Positions 35,295 through 43,787 of a DNA stretch of 64,000 nt are shown piece after piece. How positions within the stretch are numbered: position 1 is the first letter of the stretch; every line of letters begins with the position of its first letter. The translations under genes were made by a program, and so were the position numbers. Location of the stretch: the NCBI GenBank assembly GCA_934748015.1, contig CAKVHF010000003.1, positions 155,975 through 219,974 of the forward strand, in the 5' to 3' direction. The notes beneath the pieces were generated by a model, which made no database searches, was not told the origin of the DNA, and saw nothing but the letters and a program-made list of their open reading frames with translations. Source of the DNA: an uncultured Clostridia bacterium. GTDB lineage: Bacteria; Bacillota; Clostridia; Christensenellales; UBA1242.

Positions 35295-36589
35295 AATCGC
35301 TCCTTATTCAAAATAAATTGTACCGCATCAACGAGATTTCGAGCCTTATATGTGGGTTCTACAATAGCATCTTCAACTATTTGCGAAGGAACTCTGATCT
35401 GTGGAATGCCAGCATTAATTCCAGTCCTAATATCAATATTGGTGTCGCCAATAATATAGCAATCTTTAAGGTCAAGATTGTATTCTTGTACAGCCTTATT
35501 GATTAGCCCTATACTTGGTTTTCTACAATCACAGACAATTTTAAGTTCTTTTACTTCGCCTTCATATCCTTTGTGTGGATGATGTGGACAATAATATATT
35601 GCATCTACATATGCCCCCTCTTTGCCAAGATCTGTTTCAAGCTTGTTCATAATCTCGTTTTCTTGTTCAAAAGTACATTCACCCCTTGCAACAACTGGCT
35701 GATTAGAAATAATTATAGCTAAATATTTACTGTTATTAATCATTGATATCGCCTTGCTTGCATCATCATTCAACTGCAACGCTTCCGGCTTTGTTATAAA
35801 TCCATCATATTTATTGATAGTCCCATCTCTGTCTAAGAAAATTGCCTTTTGCTTGTTTTCTAAATTTTTACCATCAACCAATCCATTCTTGATGTCTTCT
35901 AAAGCACCATAGTATCTCTTGGGAGTCCCAACATCTTTAATATATTCTGTAGAATGATAAGCGAACACATTCTTGTTGTCAATAATTAACTGATTAATAA
36001 AATCTCCTTCCATGTTTACTTTTTTTAGAACATCAAAATATGCTAATGTATTCGCATTTACAATGAAGAACCCTGCATTAACATTGTTTTTATAATAGAA
36101 GTTTCTCACATTATTTTTCTTGTCTATTTTGACAACCCTATTATTATCATCACAAATAATTAAATCACTATCGTATGGATGCGAATTGGGGTGAGTTAAC
36201 ATTGTGATATCTGCATTATTATCCTTGTGATATTGTAGCATTTTGGGTATATCAATATCAAATAAAGCATCACCCATACATACAACGAAATCACCCTTTA
36301 CTTTTCCCTTTAAGTAATACAATGCTCCACCAGATCCCAACGGTTCTTCTTCTATAATATAGTTGATCTTTACACCCAATTTTTCTCCATTGCCAAAATA
36401 ATCTATAATCTTGTTGTGTTGATATCCAACCGATATATATATTTCATTAATATTATATTTAATAAGATTGTCTATAGCATACTGCAATAGCGGTTTGTTA
36501 TTTAACATTATCATTGGTTTTGGAATCATATCTTTTGTCAATTCTATCAATCTGGTACCTTTGCCACCAGCCATTATCAACGCTTTCAT
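35291..36589 (-). CDS. Fused heptose-1-phosphate nucleotidyltransferase (HddC-like) and GmhB-like phosphatase
   Basis: A 432-residue bifunctional protein. Residues 1-235 are a sugar-nucleotide transferase (MKALIMAGGKGTRL, IPKPMIMLNNKPLL, EEEPLGSGGAL, MGDALFD, VNAGFF). Residues 255-430 are a HAD-IIIA phosphatase of GmhB type: FLDRDGTINKYDG, ISNQPVVARG, a Cys/His zinc loop (CPHHPHKGY then CDCRKP) and IGDTNIDI. The pair should dephosphorylate heptose 1,7-bisphosphate and activate heptose 1-phosphate as a nucleotide sugar. The start ATG 36589 follows AAGGAGAATGAG. It lies between hddA and gmhA. Confidence 0.9.
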   Translation of the reverse strand: MKALIMAGGKGTRLIELTKDMIPKPMIMLNNKPLLQYAIDNLIKYNINEIYISVGYQHNKIIDYFGNGEKLGVKINYIIEEEPLGSGGALYYLKGKVKGDFVVCMGDALFDIDIPKMLQYHKDNNADITMLTHPNSHPYDSDLIICDDNNRVVKIDKKNNVRNFYYKNNVNAGFFIVNANTLAYFDVLKKVNMEGDFINQLIIDNKNVFAYHSTEYIKDVGTPKRYYGALEDIKNGLVDGKNLENKQKAIFLDRDGTINKYDGFITKPEALQLNDDASKAISMINNSKYLAIIISNQPVVARGECTFEQENEIMNKLETDLGKEGAYVDAIYYCPHHPHKGYEGEVKELKIVCDCRKPSIGLINKAVQEYNLDLKDCYIIGDTNIDIRTGINAGIPQIRVPSQIVEDAIVEPTYKARNLVDAVQFILNKERL

Positions 36590-36599
36590 CTCATTCTCC

Positions 36600-37658
36600 T
36601 TATGACACAACCCAACTTTCTACTCCGCTTTCAGCAAATTTAACAGCATATATTTTGCCCGGTAATTTTTCCATAGCGTATATAAGCCTTTGTCTGTCAA
36701 TTGGTTTGCAGTAAAGCATCAAAAAACCACCTCCACCTGCCCCAGAGACTTTGACAGCATCAGCACCATTTGCCAATGCATAATTAATTGTCTGGTCTAA
36801 TTGAACATTGGATACAATGCTAGAAGTCTTCTTTTTGTTTTCCCAAGCAATCTTTAAACAATTAGAGAAATTAACAAAATCTCCAAGCAAAACACTATCT
36901 TTCATTTGATAAGCAAATCGCTTTAGATTCTCCATTGCATCCATAGTTGAACACTCTTTCTTCTCGGTATTCTTTACTTGCTCATTAATAATATTCTTTG
37001 CCAACTCTTTCTGAACATCAGCTGATTTACGACTTTTCCCACTATAATACAATAGGATAGAACACTCCAATTCGTTAATTCTGCTTCGATCCAATCTAAG
37101 TGTATTAACAACTGTAGAACCATCTGTCTTAAACTCCATTAGATTAAACCCACCAAACACAGCAGCATATTGATCTTGTTTTCCGCCAGCTAGATTAAGA
37201 TCTTCCCGCTCTATTTCGTATGCCAAGTTGGCTTTCTGATAATCGTTTAAACCCAAGGCAAGCCATCTATTATAAGCCTCCAGTATTGCAACAACCATAG
37301 TAGAAGAAGTACCAAGCCCCGAGCCTATTGGTGCATCATTGCTAGTACTCATCACAAAAGACAAAGGCTTGCCGTTATTATAGTCTCTTACGATACGATT
37401 ATATATTCCCTTATGCAAAATAAGCGTATTGTCGTCATCAATCTGTAAATAAGGCACACTTTCTACATCCAAATTGTTTTTGTTATCATATGAAAAAATT
37501 TTAATCCTGTTATCGTCAGTAGGAATAATTGTACAATATGCATACATGCCTATCGTAGCATTAAATACTGCCCCACCATAACGATTGCTATATGCAGGCA
37601 AATCTGTTCCTCCACCAGCCAAACCTATTCTTAATGGTGCCCTACTTCTTATTTCCAT
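36600..37658 (-). CDS. hddA: D-glycero-D-manno-heptose 7-phosphate kinase (HddA-type GHMP kinase)
   Basis: A 352-residue GHMP kinase: RAPLRIGLAGGGTDLPAYS at the start, ATP loop PIGSGLGTSST, EREDLNLAGGKQDQYAA and the C-terminal VSGAGGGGFLMLYC. These are hallmarks of the HddA/heptose-kinase subfamily. It phosphorylates heptose 7-phosphate at C1 to the 1,7-bisphosphate. The start ATG 37658 has GGAGG upstream and overlaps the end of the glycosyltransferase gene by 17 bases. Confidence 0.93.
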   Translation of the reverse strand: MEIRSRAPLRIGLAGGGTDLPAYSNRYGGAVFNATIGMYAYCTIIPTDDNRIKIFSYDNKNNLDVESVPYLQIDDDNTLILHKGIYNRIVRDYNNGKPLSFVMSTSNDAPIGSGLGTSSTMVVAILEAYNRWLALGLNDYQKANLAYEIEREDLNLAGGKQDQYAAVFGGFNLMEFKTDGSTVVNTLRLDRSRINELECSILLYYSGKSRKSADVQKELAKNIINEQVKNTEKKECSTMDAMENLKRFAYQMKDSVLLGDFVNFSNCLKIAWENKKKTSSIVSNVQLDQTINYALANGADAVKVSGAGGGGFLMLYCKPIDRQRLIYAMEKLPGKIYAVKFAESGVESWVVS

Positions 37659-38811
37659 TATTATCCTCCACAATTTCTGTCAATCTTTTCAAAAGCACAT
37701 CAGTACATTCTTTCCATGTAATATATAGATCTCTGCATGCATTTTTTCCCACTTCTTTTAATTTCTTTCTGTCTGCCACAGCTTCTTGAATTTTGTTTGC
37801 AAAATCACTAACATTGTCTTTGCTTAAATACCCATTAATACCATCTGTAACTCCATAACCTGCACAAGAATTTTCAATAAAAACTCCCGGAACTTCATAT
37901 CCTGCACACTCAACCTTAACAAGTCCGAAATTGTCGTAAGTGGAAGGAAACAATAGCAAATCTGCCCGTGCTAATATTTGAGGGAATAATTCTCTTGGCA
38001 AAAAACCAGTAAATATTACGTCTTCATTCAAGCCCAACTTGGCAGTAATTTTTTTCAACTTGTTTAACTCAAAACCTTTGCCCACTACATAGAATTTGAA
38101 TTTTATTTCACGATTTTTCACAATGCTAAGGCTTTGTAGGATCATATCTATTCTTTTTAGCTTTGTAATACGACCAACATATACAAATATTAATTCGTTT
38201 TGCTGTATACTAAATGACGTGTTTGCCATATTCGCAAGATTGTCTACATTCTCACACTTCGGCATGTCAGTTCCAAAAGGCAAGTATGTAATCTTGCCAG
38301 TATAGCCAAATGATCGTGCTTGTTCTGCAACCAAAGGTGAACAAACAAACACTTCATCAAATTGATTATATCTTTTACCCAATTTCCTAACCATTCTTTC
38401 TGCAATCCATTTTGACTTAACAACATCGCGAAATATTGGTCTCATATTGGAATGAAACGTTGCGACTACTGGAATACCCTTTTCTTTAGCAACCTTAAGA
38501 GCAAACTTGCTTATTCCAAAAGGAGAATGAACATGTATAATATCAAAATCGTTGTTTTTAATATAATTTTTTAATTTTCTATCTAACTTTGGCAACCCAT
38601 AATATTGATTAAGGATAGGAACATGGATAGACTTGCATCTTATTATTTTATAAGGAAATTGGTCTACATAGTCCTTTTTATTTCTTGGTGCTAAAGCAGT
38701 AACATCGGCAATATCGTTTAGATTCAAACAATAATTATGCATACAGTTGATCACACCATCTACATCAGGCAAATATACATCCATTCCTTCCAACACTTTT
38801 AATTTTCTCAT
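37642..38811 (-). CDS. GT4-family glycosyltransferase
   Basis: A 389-residue retaining GT-B enzyme. The N-terminal half starts MRKLKVLEGMDVYLPDVDGV and has IIHVHSPFGISKFALKVAKE; the nucleotide-binding half has FVYVGRITKLKRID and FPSTYDNFGLVKVECAGYEVPG, with the EX7E-type donor site. It belongs to the same branch as the enzymes at 51625 and 61546, close to diacylglycerol and PimB-like glycosyltransferases. The start ATG 38811 follows AAAGGAG. As first gene of the heptose cluster it may transfer the activated heptose, but this is inference. Confidence 0.9.
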   Translation of the reverse strand: MRKLKVLEGMDVYLPDVDGVINCMHNYCLNLNDIADVTALAPRNKKDYVDQFPYKIIRCKSIHVPILNQYYGLPKLDRKLKNYIKNNDFDIIHVHSPFGISKFALKVAKEKGIPVVATFHSNMRPIFRDVVKSKWIAERMVRKLGKRYNQFDEVFVCSPLVAEQARSFGYTGKITYLPFGTDMPKCENVDNLANMANTSFSIQQNELIFVYVGRITKLKRIDMILQSLSIVKNREIKFKFYVVGKGFELNKLKKITAKLGLNEDVIFTGFLPRELFPQILARADLLLFPSTYDNFGLVKVECAGYEVPGVFIENSCAGYGVTDGINGYLSKDNVSDFANKIQEAVADRKKLKEVGKNACRDLYITWKECTDVLLKRLTEIVEDNNGNKK

Positions 38812-38913
38812 TTTTCTCCTTTGCATTACAGTTATATTTCTTTTATTATAAACAATGTAACACTAAGATAACTACTTGTAAATAAATGGATCATCCTATT
38901 TCATAATAAACAA

Positions 38914-38948
38914 AAAAATACTAATAGTTATTTTACTATTAGTATTTA
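38914..38948. terminator. Bidirectional terminator
   Basis: AAATACTAATAGT (38916-38928) pairs with ACTATTAGTATTT (38935-38947) around a 6-base loop; on the minus strand it follows the ABC-2 permease gene. Confidence 0.8.
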
Positions 38949-38990
38949 ATGAAATATTCTTTATGTTTTATTCATGTTTTCGATTGTTTA

Positions 38991-39893
38991 TCACTTTTTA
39001 TGTTTTTTGGCTCGCAGAACATTGAGAAGAATATATACACCCAATATTACTGCAACGGTGGCAACCATAATCACATACATTGCTCCAGTACTTACCTTTG
39101 TCCCAAAGAAATATATGTTGCAATCGACACTGTCTTTAATCCCCTCTATTACTTCAGCCGGAAATGACTGTCTTGTCATCTCTTCGCACACACCTCTAAG
39201 GGCATGATTTTTAAGTAACGATGTCCCGTAAGTTCCTGGCATAAAGGCAAGTATGTTTCTAAGTCCTGCACCAAATTGTGATATGGGCATATATGCTCCG
39301 CAAAGAAACCCATAACTAACACTAACGATCGTTCCAACTGCGGATATTTGACCCTGAGTAGACAAAAACATATTGATAAGAGATGACAATGCCGTTCCAA
39401 ACATTGTAAGAATAACAATATCTAGAAGTATCAATAATATATCCCCAAAACTAATATACCAGCCAACAACTGCAAGGTATCCAAAGCATGCAATTGCACC
39501 GGTCAAAGCAACAATTATTGTTGTTGTGAGGGTTGCCACATAATATGACAATGCAAGTGTTGACTTCTTGGCAGGAGTTATATACAAATCATTTTTTGCA
39601 CCCGACACCTTATCTTGCACCATAAGCATGTTAGCACAAAAAGCGACCGTGACACAAGTCACCGCCATAAGTGAAGAAACCAATTGCCCACCGACTACGC
39701 CATTGATTAGCCCCTCACTTGCACTGAAACCTTCTGGCATATTGGACATAAAACTATCCTTATACACATTGGCTAGAAATGTAGCATATAAGACAAGCAA
39801 AATAAGTGGAGTAATAAGGGAAGTAAATAGCATGCCTTTGTCTTTGAAAAATATTTTAATATTTCTTTTTGTCATCGCAAAAAACGTCTGCAT
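38991..39893 (-). CDS. ABC-2 type transporter permease
   Basis: A 300-residue permease with six membrane helices, an external loop between the first two (AEGFSASEGLINGVVG region) and the family segment VSYGFLCGAYMPISQFGAGL. It pairs with the ATPase immediately upstream to export drugs, lipids or polysaccharide. I chose ATG 39893, 8 bases after GGAGG; an in-frame GTG at 39902 overlaps the Shine-Dalgarno site. The ATPase stop ends one base before this start codon. Confidence 0.9.
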   Translation of the reverse strand: MQTFFAMTKRNIKIFFKDKGMLFTSLITPLILLVLYATFLANVYKDSFMSNMPEGFSASEGLINGVVGGQLVSSLMAVTCVTVAFCANMLMVQDKVSGAKNDLYITPAKKSTLALSYYVATLTTTIIVALTGAIACFGYLAVVGWYISFGDILLILLDIVILTMFGTALSSLINMFLSTQGQISAVGTIVSVSYGFLCGAYMPISQFGAGLRNILAFMPGTYGTSLLKNHALRGVCEEMTRQSFPAEVIEGIKDSVDCNIYFFGTKVSTGAMYVIMVATVAVILGVYILLNVLRAKKHKK

Positions 39894-39894
39894 C

Positions 39895-40803
39895 TTATTC
39901 ACCTCCTATAAGTTTTTTGCCCGTTACAGCTAAGAAGACATCATCCATTTTGCCTTTGGTTATTTCGAAATCCGCAAATATTTCTGGATGCTTAATAATT
40001 AGATCTCTTGCCTCTGCCGTGTCTTTAACCTCTACCCTATAGCCGTTTGGCATTTTCTCGTAATCCAATCCTAGACTACGAACCTTATCTTCTGACACAT
40101 TGTATATTGTAACAAAGTCGCCTGTGTATGTATTCTTAAGTTGTAGTGGTGTGCCTTCGGCAGAAATCTTGCCCTTGTCTAGTATGACAACATAATCGGC
40201 ATCTACAGTTTCTTCCATATAATGAGTTGTTAAGAAAACTGTCATTTTGTTGTTTTTACGGCACTTAGAAATCACCGACCACAATGTCTTTCTGGTCTGT
40301 GGATCTAATCCTGTCGTTGGTTCATCCAATATCAATATTTTAGGATTATGCAACAATGCTCTTGCCACATCAACACGTCTTCTTTGTCCACCAGACAACT
40401 TGTTAACAGGTCTATTAATATATTCCTTGAAGTCTAACATTTTGGCTAGTTCCTCAACCCTTGCAATTGCATCCTTGCCATATAGACCATATAGGCTTGC
40501 TCGAGAGATCAGATTGTCTCTAACAGTTAGCACACCGTCCAATACTGAGTTTTGAAATACAACGCCAATATCTTTGGTTATTTCGCTCATGCTATCATCT
40601 ATATTTTTACCATTTATTACCACTGTACCTTTGTCCTTATTTAGTGTCCCACACATTATGGATATAGTGGTACTTTTTCCTGCACCATTCACCCCAAGAA
40701 AGGCAAACAGCTCACCCTCTTTCACCTTGAAAGATAAGTTTTTTACAGCATGTATATTCCCAAATGACTTGTCCAAACTGGATATTTCTATTATGTTATT
40801 CAT
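39895..40803 (-). CDS. ABC transporter ATPase (DrrA-like)
   Basis: A 302-residue ATPase: Walker A GVNGAGKST, Q-loop VFQNSVLDG, signature LSGGQRRR, Walker B ILILDEPTTGLD and H-loop TTHYMEE, followed by a C-terminal DUF4162-like extension. It energises the ABC-2 permease downstream. GGAG precedes the ATG. The substrate is unknown. Confidence 0.93.
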   Translation of the reverse strand: MNNIIEISSLDKSFGNIHAVKNLSFKVKEGELFAFLGVNGAGKSTTISIMCGTLNKDKGTVVINGKNIDDSMSEITKDIGVVFQNSVLDGVLTVRDNLISRASLYGLYGKDAIARVEELAKMLDFKEYINRPVNKLSGGQRRRVDVARALLHNPKILILDEPTTGLDPQTRKTLWSVISKCRKNNKMTVFLTTHYMEETVDADYVVILDKGKISAEGTPLQLKNTYTGDFVTIYNVSEDKVRSLGLDYEKMPNGYRVEVKDTAEARDLIIKHPEIFADFEITKGKMDDVFLAVTGKKLIGGE

Positions 40804-41009
40804 TCACATTCTCCATGCAATTATTTCAATCTATATTGTATATTTATATTATATTACAGTCAACTTTTTTGTACTGCAAAAGTATTTTGTTATATGTTTT
40901 ATACAAAGTAAATATATATTTTTGTTACTATAATAGTTATATAACTTGTCAAAATTTAACTAAGTGTGATATATTATAATTATAACAAATATAAAAATTA
41001 TTACAACTA

Positions 41010-41107
41010 AAGTGTTAAGGTTTTTAACACTTATTAGCAAAATTTTCAAAATTATGCAAAGTGAGATAAAACGGCTATTTTTATTGATTTTTAATATTTT
41101 GCATAAT
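41010..41107 (+). promoter_or_regulatory. Hairpin-bearing 5' leader of the YwaF-like gene
   Basis: A probable promoter, TTGTCA near 40948-40953 with a TATATT 18 bases on, precedes a leader of about 190 bases. It has two inverted repeats: AAGTGTTAA (41010-41018)/TTAACACTT (41024-41032), and ATTATGCAAA (41051-41060)/TTTGCATAAT (41098-41107). Neither is followed by a T run. It matches no riboswitch I recognise. The remaining gap 40804-40940 is featureless. Confidence 0.35.
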
Positions 41108-41162
41108 ATTAAAATAGTAAATTTCTACACTTAGCAACAATTATCGAGGAGATAAAAAGTAA

Positions 41163-41927
41163 ATGAGTTTCAAAGACTGGTTATTCAGCAGTTATGACAA
41201 CCCTTCTATCAAGGGACAATGGGGAATAGGCGAAATAATAACAGTGATCCTATGCATCGCAATTATTGTTACTGCCACACTGCTTCTGCGAAAGCGAAGT
41301 GACAAAGCAAAATATATATACATAATGATCGTTGTTATGTTGTTACTATCATTTGAGATCGCAAGAAGAGTTATCAACCTATGCAAAACAACCGATTTTA
41401 GTTTTAATCACATATTATACATATTGTTGCCACGACCATGGTGTGCAATTTCGTCATTCTGCATAATTGCTAGCGTATTTGTTAAGAAAAAATCGTTCTA
41501 TGCTTTTGCTAGTATTGAGGGACTTATTTGTGCACTTATATTCTTTGCTTGGCCTAGTGTAGGATTTAATAACAAATATATACTTTTTGAAAACCTATAC
41601 TCTATAGCAACTCATAGCCTTATACTTGTATCATCTATATCTTTTATAACTCTTGGTTTTGCAAAATTTGATTACAAAGACTTTTGGAAAAGTATGATAA
41701 TGCTAGCATGTGTAATCGCCTATGCATTTATAGAAATATATCTACTTAAGATCGAGCATGACCCCCTATACTTTATGCCAGGCAACGACATAATGCAGAT
41801 AATAGGACTTAACAGTTATGCAGTATTCCTAATAATCTACATTGCCTTTATGGCATTCTACTTCAACCTCTTCTACTTTATCCCCTACATCTCTAACAAA
41901 ATCAAACTAAAAAGAAACAAAGTTTAA
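41163..41927 (+). CDS. YwaF/TMEM164-like integral membrane protein
   Basis: A 254-residue protein with seven predicted helices. The region LPRPWCAISSFCIIASVF and the later ATHSLILVSS and HDPLYFMPG resemble the YwaF (TIGR02206) family, whose eukaryotic relative TMEM164 is an acyltransferase; the conserved Cys and His are visible. The biochemical role in bacteria is not established. CGAGGAG precedes the ATG. It is a single-gene unit with its own terminator. Confidence 0.6.
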   Translation: MSFKDWLFSSYDNPSIKGQWGIGEIITVILCIAIIVTATLLLRKRSDKAKYIYIMIVVMLLLSFEIARRVINLCKTTDFSFNHILYILLPRPWCAISSFCIIASVFVKKKSFYAFASIEGLICALIFFAWPSVGFNNKYILFENLYSIATHSLILVSSISFITLGFAKFDYKDFWKSMIMLACVIAYAFIEIYLLKIEHDPLYFMPGNDIMQIIGLNSYAVFLIIYIAFMAFYFNLFYFIPYISNKIKLKRNKV

Positions 41928-41946
41928 ATATACCTTAAATAAAAAT

Positions 41947-41988
41947 AAAAAGCCGAGAGTTAAGAACATCAACTTTCGGCTTTTTGAT
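41947..41988 (+). terminator. Terminator
   Basis: AAAAAGCCGAGAGTT (41947-41961) pairs with AACTTTCGGCTTTTT (41971-41985), with one G-U pair on the plus-strand RNA. Confidence 0.85.
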
Positions 41989-42111
41989 ATGGTTCTATTA
42001 CTATATGTTCTAATCAAAAATATCAACTCAAAAAAAATATACTTTGTATTTCCCCAGTGTTGACTTTTTATTTTAGACAATCTTGTTTATTCAGCTAAAC
42101 ACTGCATATAA

Positions 42112-42354
42112 TTATTCCACGATAAGATCTTCACTTTCAAATATTGGATCGGCAAAAAATTCACCAACGGTCATACCGAAAGCACGAATAATTAAAACTA
42201 CAGTTGTTAGATTACAACTCTTATACTTACCATTCAAAAATGATTTCATTGTACTATGACTAATACCCGCATTTTGTTCCAAGCGATATTGCGTCATATT
42301 TTTTTCATCTAAAATTTTTCTTACTCTTATAGCAACCGCTTCATTTAATGTCAT
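42112..42354 (-). CDS. Small XRE-family helix-turn-helix regulator
   Basis: An 80-residue DNA-binding protein. The HTH is in NMTQYRLEQNAGISHSTMKS, and it ends PIFESEDLIVE. It has the same length and plan as the regulator at 62917. The start ATG 42354 follows GAGGTTATT; the frame continues upstream but crosses the divergent regulatory region. It is divergent from the SLOG-family gene, and palindromic sites lie in the shared intergenic stretch, so control of both genes is likely. CTAG is absent here, unlike in neighbouring core genes. Confidence 0.9.
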   Translation of the reverse strand: MTLNEAVAIRVRKILDEKNMTQYRLEQNAGISHSTMKSFLNGKYKSCNLTTVVLIIRAFGMTVGEFFADPIFESEDLIVE

Positions 42355-42373
42355 AATAACCTCACAATCCAAT

Positions 42374-42488
42374 GGGTGTTTTAATATAGGTATATAATAA
42401 CACCATAACAATATAATTTTATGGTGTAAAAACGCCCAAAAAGTTGGATATATAATTGTTTTGTGATAGAATGGGTGTAAAAATACCC
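42374..42488. promoter_or_regulatory. Divergent promoter region with repeated GGGTGT-A/T-ACCC sites
   Basis: GGGTGTAAAAATACCC (42473-42488), GGTGTAAAAACGCCC (42423-42437) and a weaker GGGTGTTTTAATATAGG (42374-42390) recur between the divergent regulator and SLOG genes. ACACCATAA (42400-42408)/TTATGGTGT (42419-42427) form a perfect 9-bp inverted repeat. A promoter TTGGAT (42444-42449), 17 bases, TAGAAT leads into the plus gene, and its -10 overlaps the third site. This is the expected layout of an autoregulating XRE repressor. Confidence 0.65.
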
Positions 42489-42504
42489 AGAACAAGGAGA
42501 ATTT

Positions 42505-43065
42505 ATGTATTTTCAGAAAAACAAACAATTATCGGATGTAGTCAAAGAATGTGAGCAAATATTTGAAACGATGAAGTCTGAAACTGTTTGTTTTACAGGA
42601 CATCGAAGTCAAAAACTTCCTTGGAAATTTAACGAACAAGATAAACGATGTGTTGCAATGCGAACAAAAACAAAAAAATTAATTGAAGAAGCAATAAAAA
42701 ATGGATATGTAAATTTTATTAGTGGTATGGCACTCGGCTTTGATATGATATGTGCCGAGTTGGTGTTGGAATTAAAAGAAAAATATTCGCACATAAAATT
42801 GTTATGTGCTATTCCTTGTAAGACACAATCAAATCGATGGCATATTGATCAACGCAAAAGATATCAAAAAATATTAAAACAGGCTGATATAAAAAGATAC
42901 ATATCCAATGAATACACTGATACTTGTATGCATGAAAGAAATGATTATATGTTAAAAAATTCTTCATTAATAATTGCGTTATATAACGGAACTCCTGGTG
43001 GCACTCACTATACACTTACAAAAGCTGCGAAAACTGGTTTAAAAACAGAAATAATTAAACCATAA
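42505..43065 (+). CDS. SLOG-family (DUF1273/YpsA-like) nucleotide-binding protein
   Basis: A 186-residue Rossmann-like protein: VCFTGHRSQKLPW at the first strand, then FISGMALGFDMICAELV, HERNDYML and YNGTPGGTHYTL, all typical of the YpsA/DUF1273 branch of the SLOG superfamily. These proteins are thought to bind nucleotide-derived ligands and some sit in mobile or defence loci; the substrate is unknown. AAGGAG precedes the ATG. The only partner is the divergent XRE regulator. Base composition is unlike the core genes. Confidence 0.85.
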   Translation: MYFQKNKQLSDVVKECEQIFETMKSETVCFTGHRSQKLPWKFNEQDKRCVAMRTKTKKLIEEAIKNGYVNFISGMALGFDMICAELVLELKEKYSHIKLLCAIPCKTQSNRWHIDQRKRYQKILKQADIKRYISNEYTDTCMHERNDYMLKNSSLIIALYNGTPGGTHYTLTKAAKTGLKTEIIKP

Positions 43066-43167
43066 ATATTTAAATTATTTTCTTTATAAGATGGAAAAAA
43101 TGTAGCGAAAATTAAAAAATCCATATCCATTTTTTGTTATTGTATTAAAAAATAAACAACATAAAGT

Positions 43168-43476
43168 TAACGAGCAGATTCGGTGCCGAGGTGGGTCAGA
43201 TATGTACCCGCCGAACGCCCTCGTGCTTTAGCACGAGTACAGCGTAGCAGTGAGAATCGGTAAACAAAAAATACACCATATTACATAAAATATAGTGTAT
43301 AGTTCATATTTGCCTATTTGGAGCTAACGAGCAGATTCGGTGCCGAGGTGGGTCAGATATGAACCCACCGAACGCCCTCGTGCTTTAGCACGAGTACAGC
43401 GTAGCAGTGAGAATCGGTAAATAAAAAAATACACTAAGTTTGGAGAACTATAGTGTATATTATATAAATATTTTCA
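43168..43476 (-). repeat. Two tandem tRNA-Thr-linked repeat units (about 158 bp each)
   Basis: Downstream of tRNA-Thr on the minus strand, two units each hold a terminator-like hairpin with T run, a body with CTCGTGC/GCACGAG and GGTGGGT/ACCCACC hairpins, and a copy of the tRNA 3' end. The proximal copy (TGGAGCTAACGAGCAGATTC from 43319) keeps 20 bases including CCA. The distal copy (from 43168) keeps only the inner 15 or so. The distance from the true tRNA end (43477) to the first copy is 158 bp, and to the second another 157. Confidence 0.9.
43424..43459 (-). terminator. Terminator of tRNA-Thr
   Basis: ATACACTA and TAGTGTAT form an 8-bp stem followed on the minus strand by a T run, 20 bases after the tRNA 3' end. 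A second copy of this terminator, with slightly changed arms, lies at about 43264-43300. Confidence 0.75.
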
Positions 43477-43552
43477 TGGAGCTAACGAGCAGATTCGAAC
43501 TGCCGACCTCAGCATTACCAATGCTGTGCGCTACCGACTGCGCCACGTTAGC
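43477..43552 (-). tRNA. tRNA-Thr (anticodon GGT)
   Basis: A 76-base tRNA with encoded CCA. Acceptor GCTAACG pairs with CGTTAGC; the anticodon stem-loop is CAGCA-TTGGTAA-TGCTG with GGT; the T arm contains GTTCGAATC. The gap 43553-43787 upstream contains only AT-rich sequence. Confidence 0.97.
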
Positions 43553-43787
43553 ATAGATTGAATAAACATCAGTTATATACAAGCTACCCTTTGGGTAAGT
43601 TTGTCTCTAACTTCTGATAATATAACGATGTATATTATGCCAAAAATATCAAATATAGTCAAGAATAATTGACAAAAAAATAGAAGCAATACAATTTATT
43701 TATAACCAATAATATTATTGCTTCTATTTTTTTCTATAAAATTTAAGTTATTATAACAATAATCTAAAAACTATCGCAAGTTATATA

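Noticed and set aside
43168..43476. Attachment-site remnants of an integrated element
   Set aside because: tRNA 3' ends are usual attB sites, but no integrase or cargo lies between the copies and terminators are included in every unit, so tandem unit duplication fits better. Not fully excluded.
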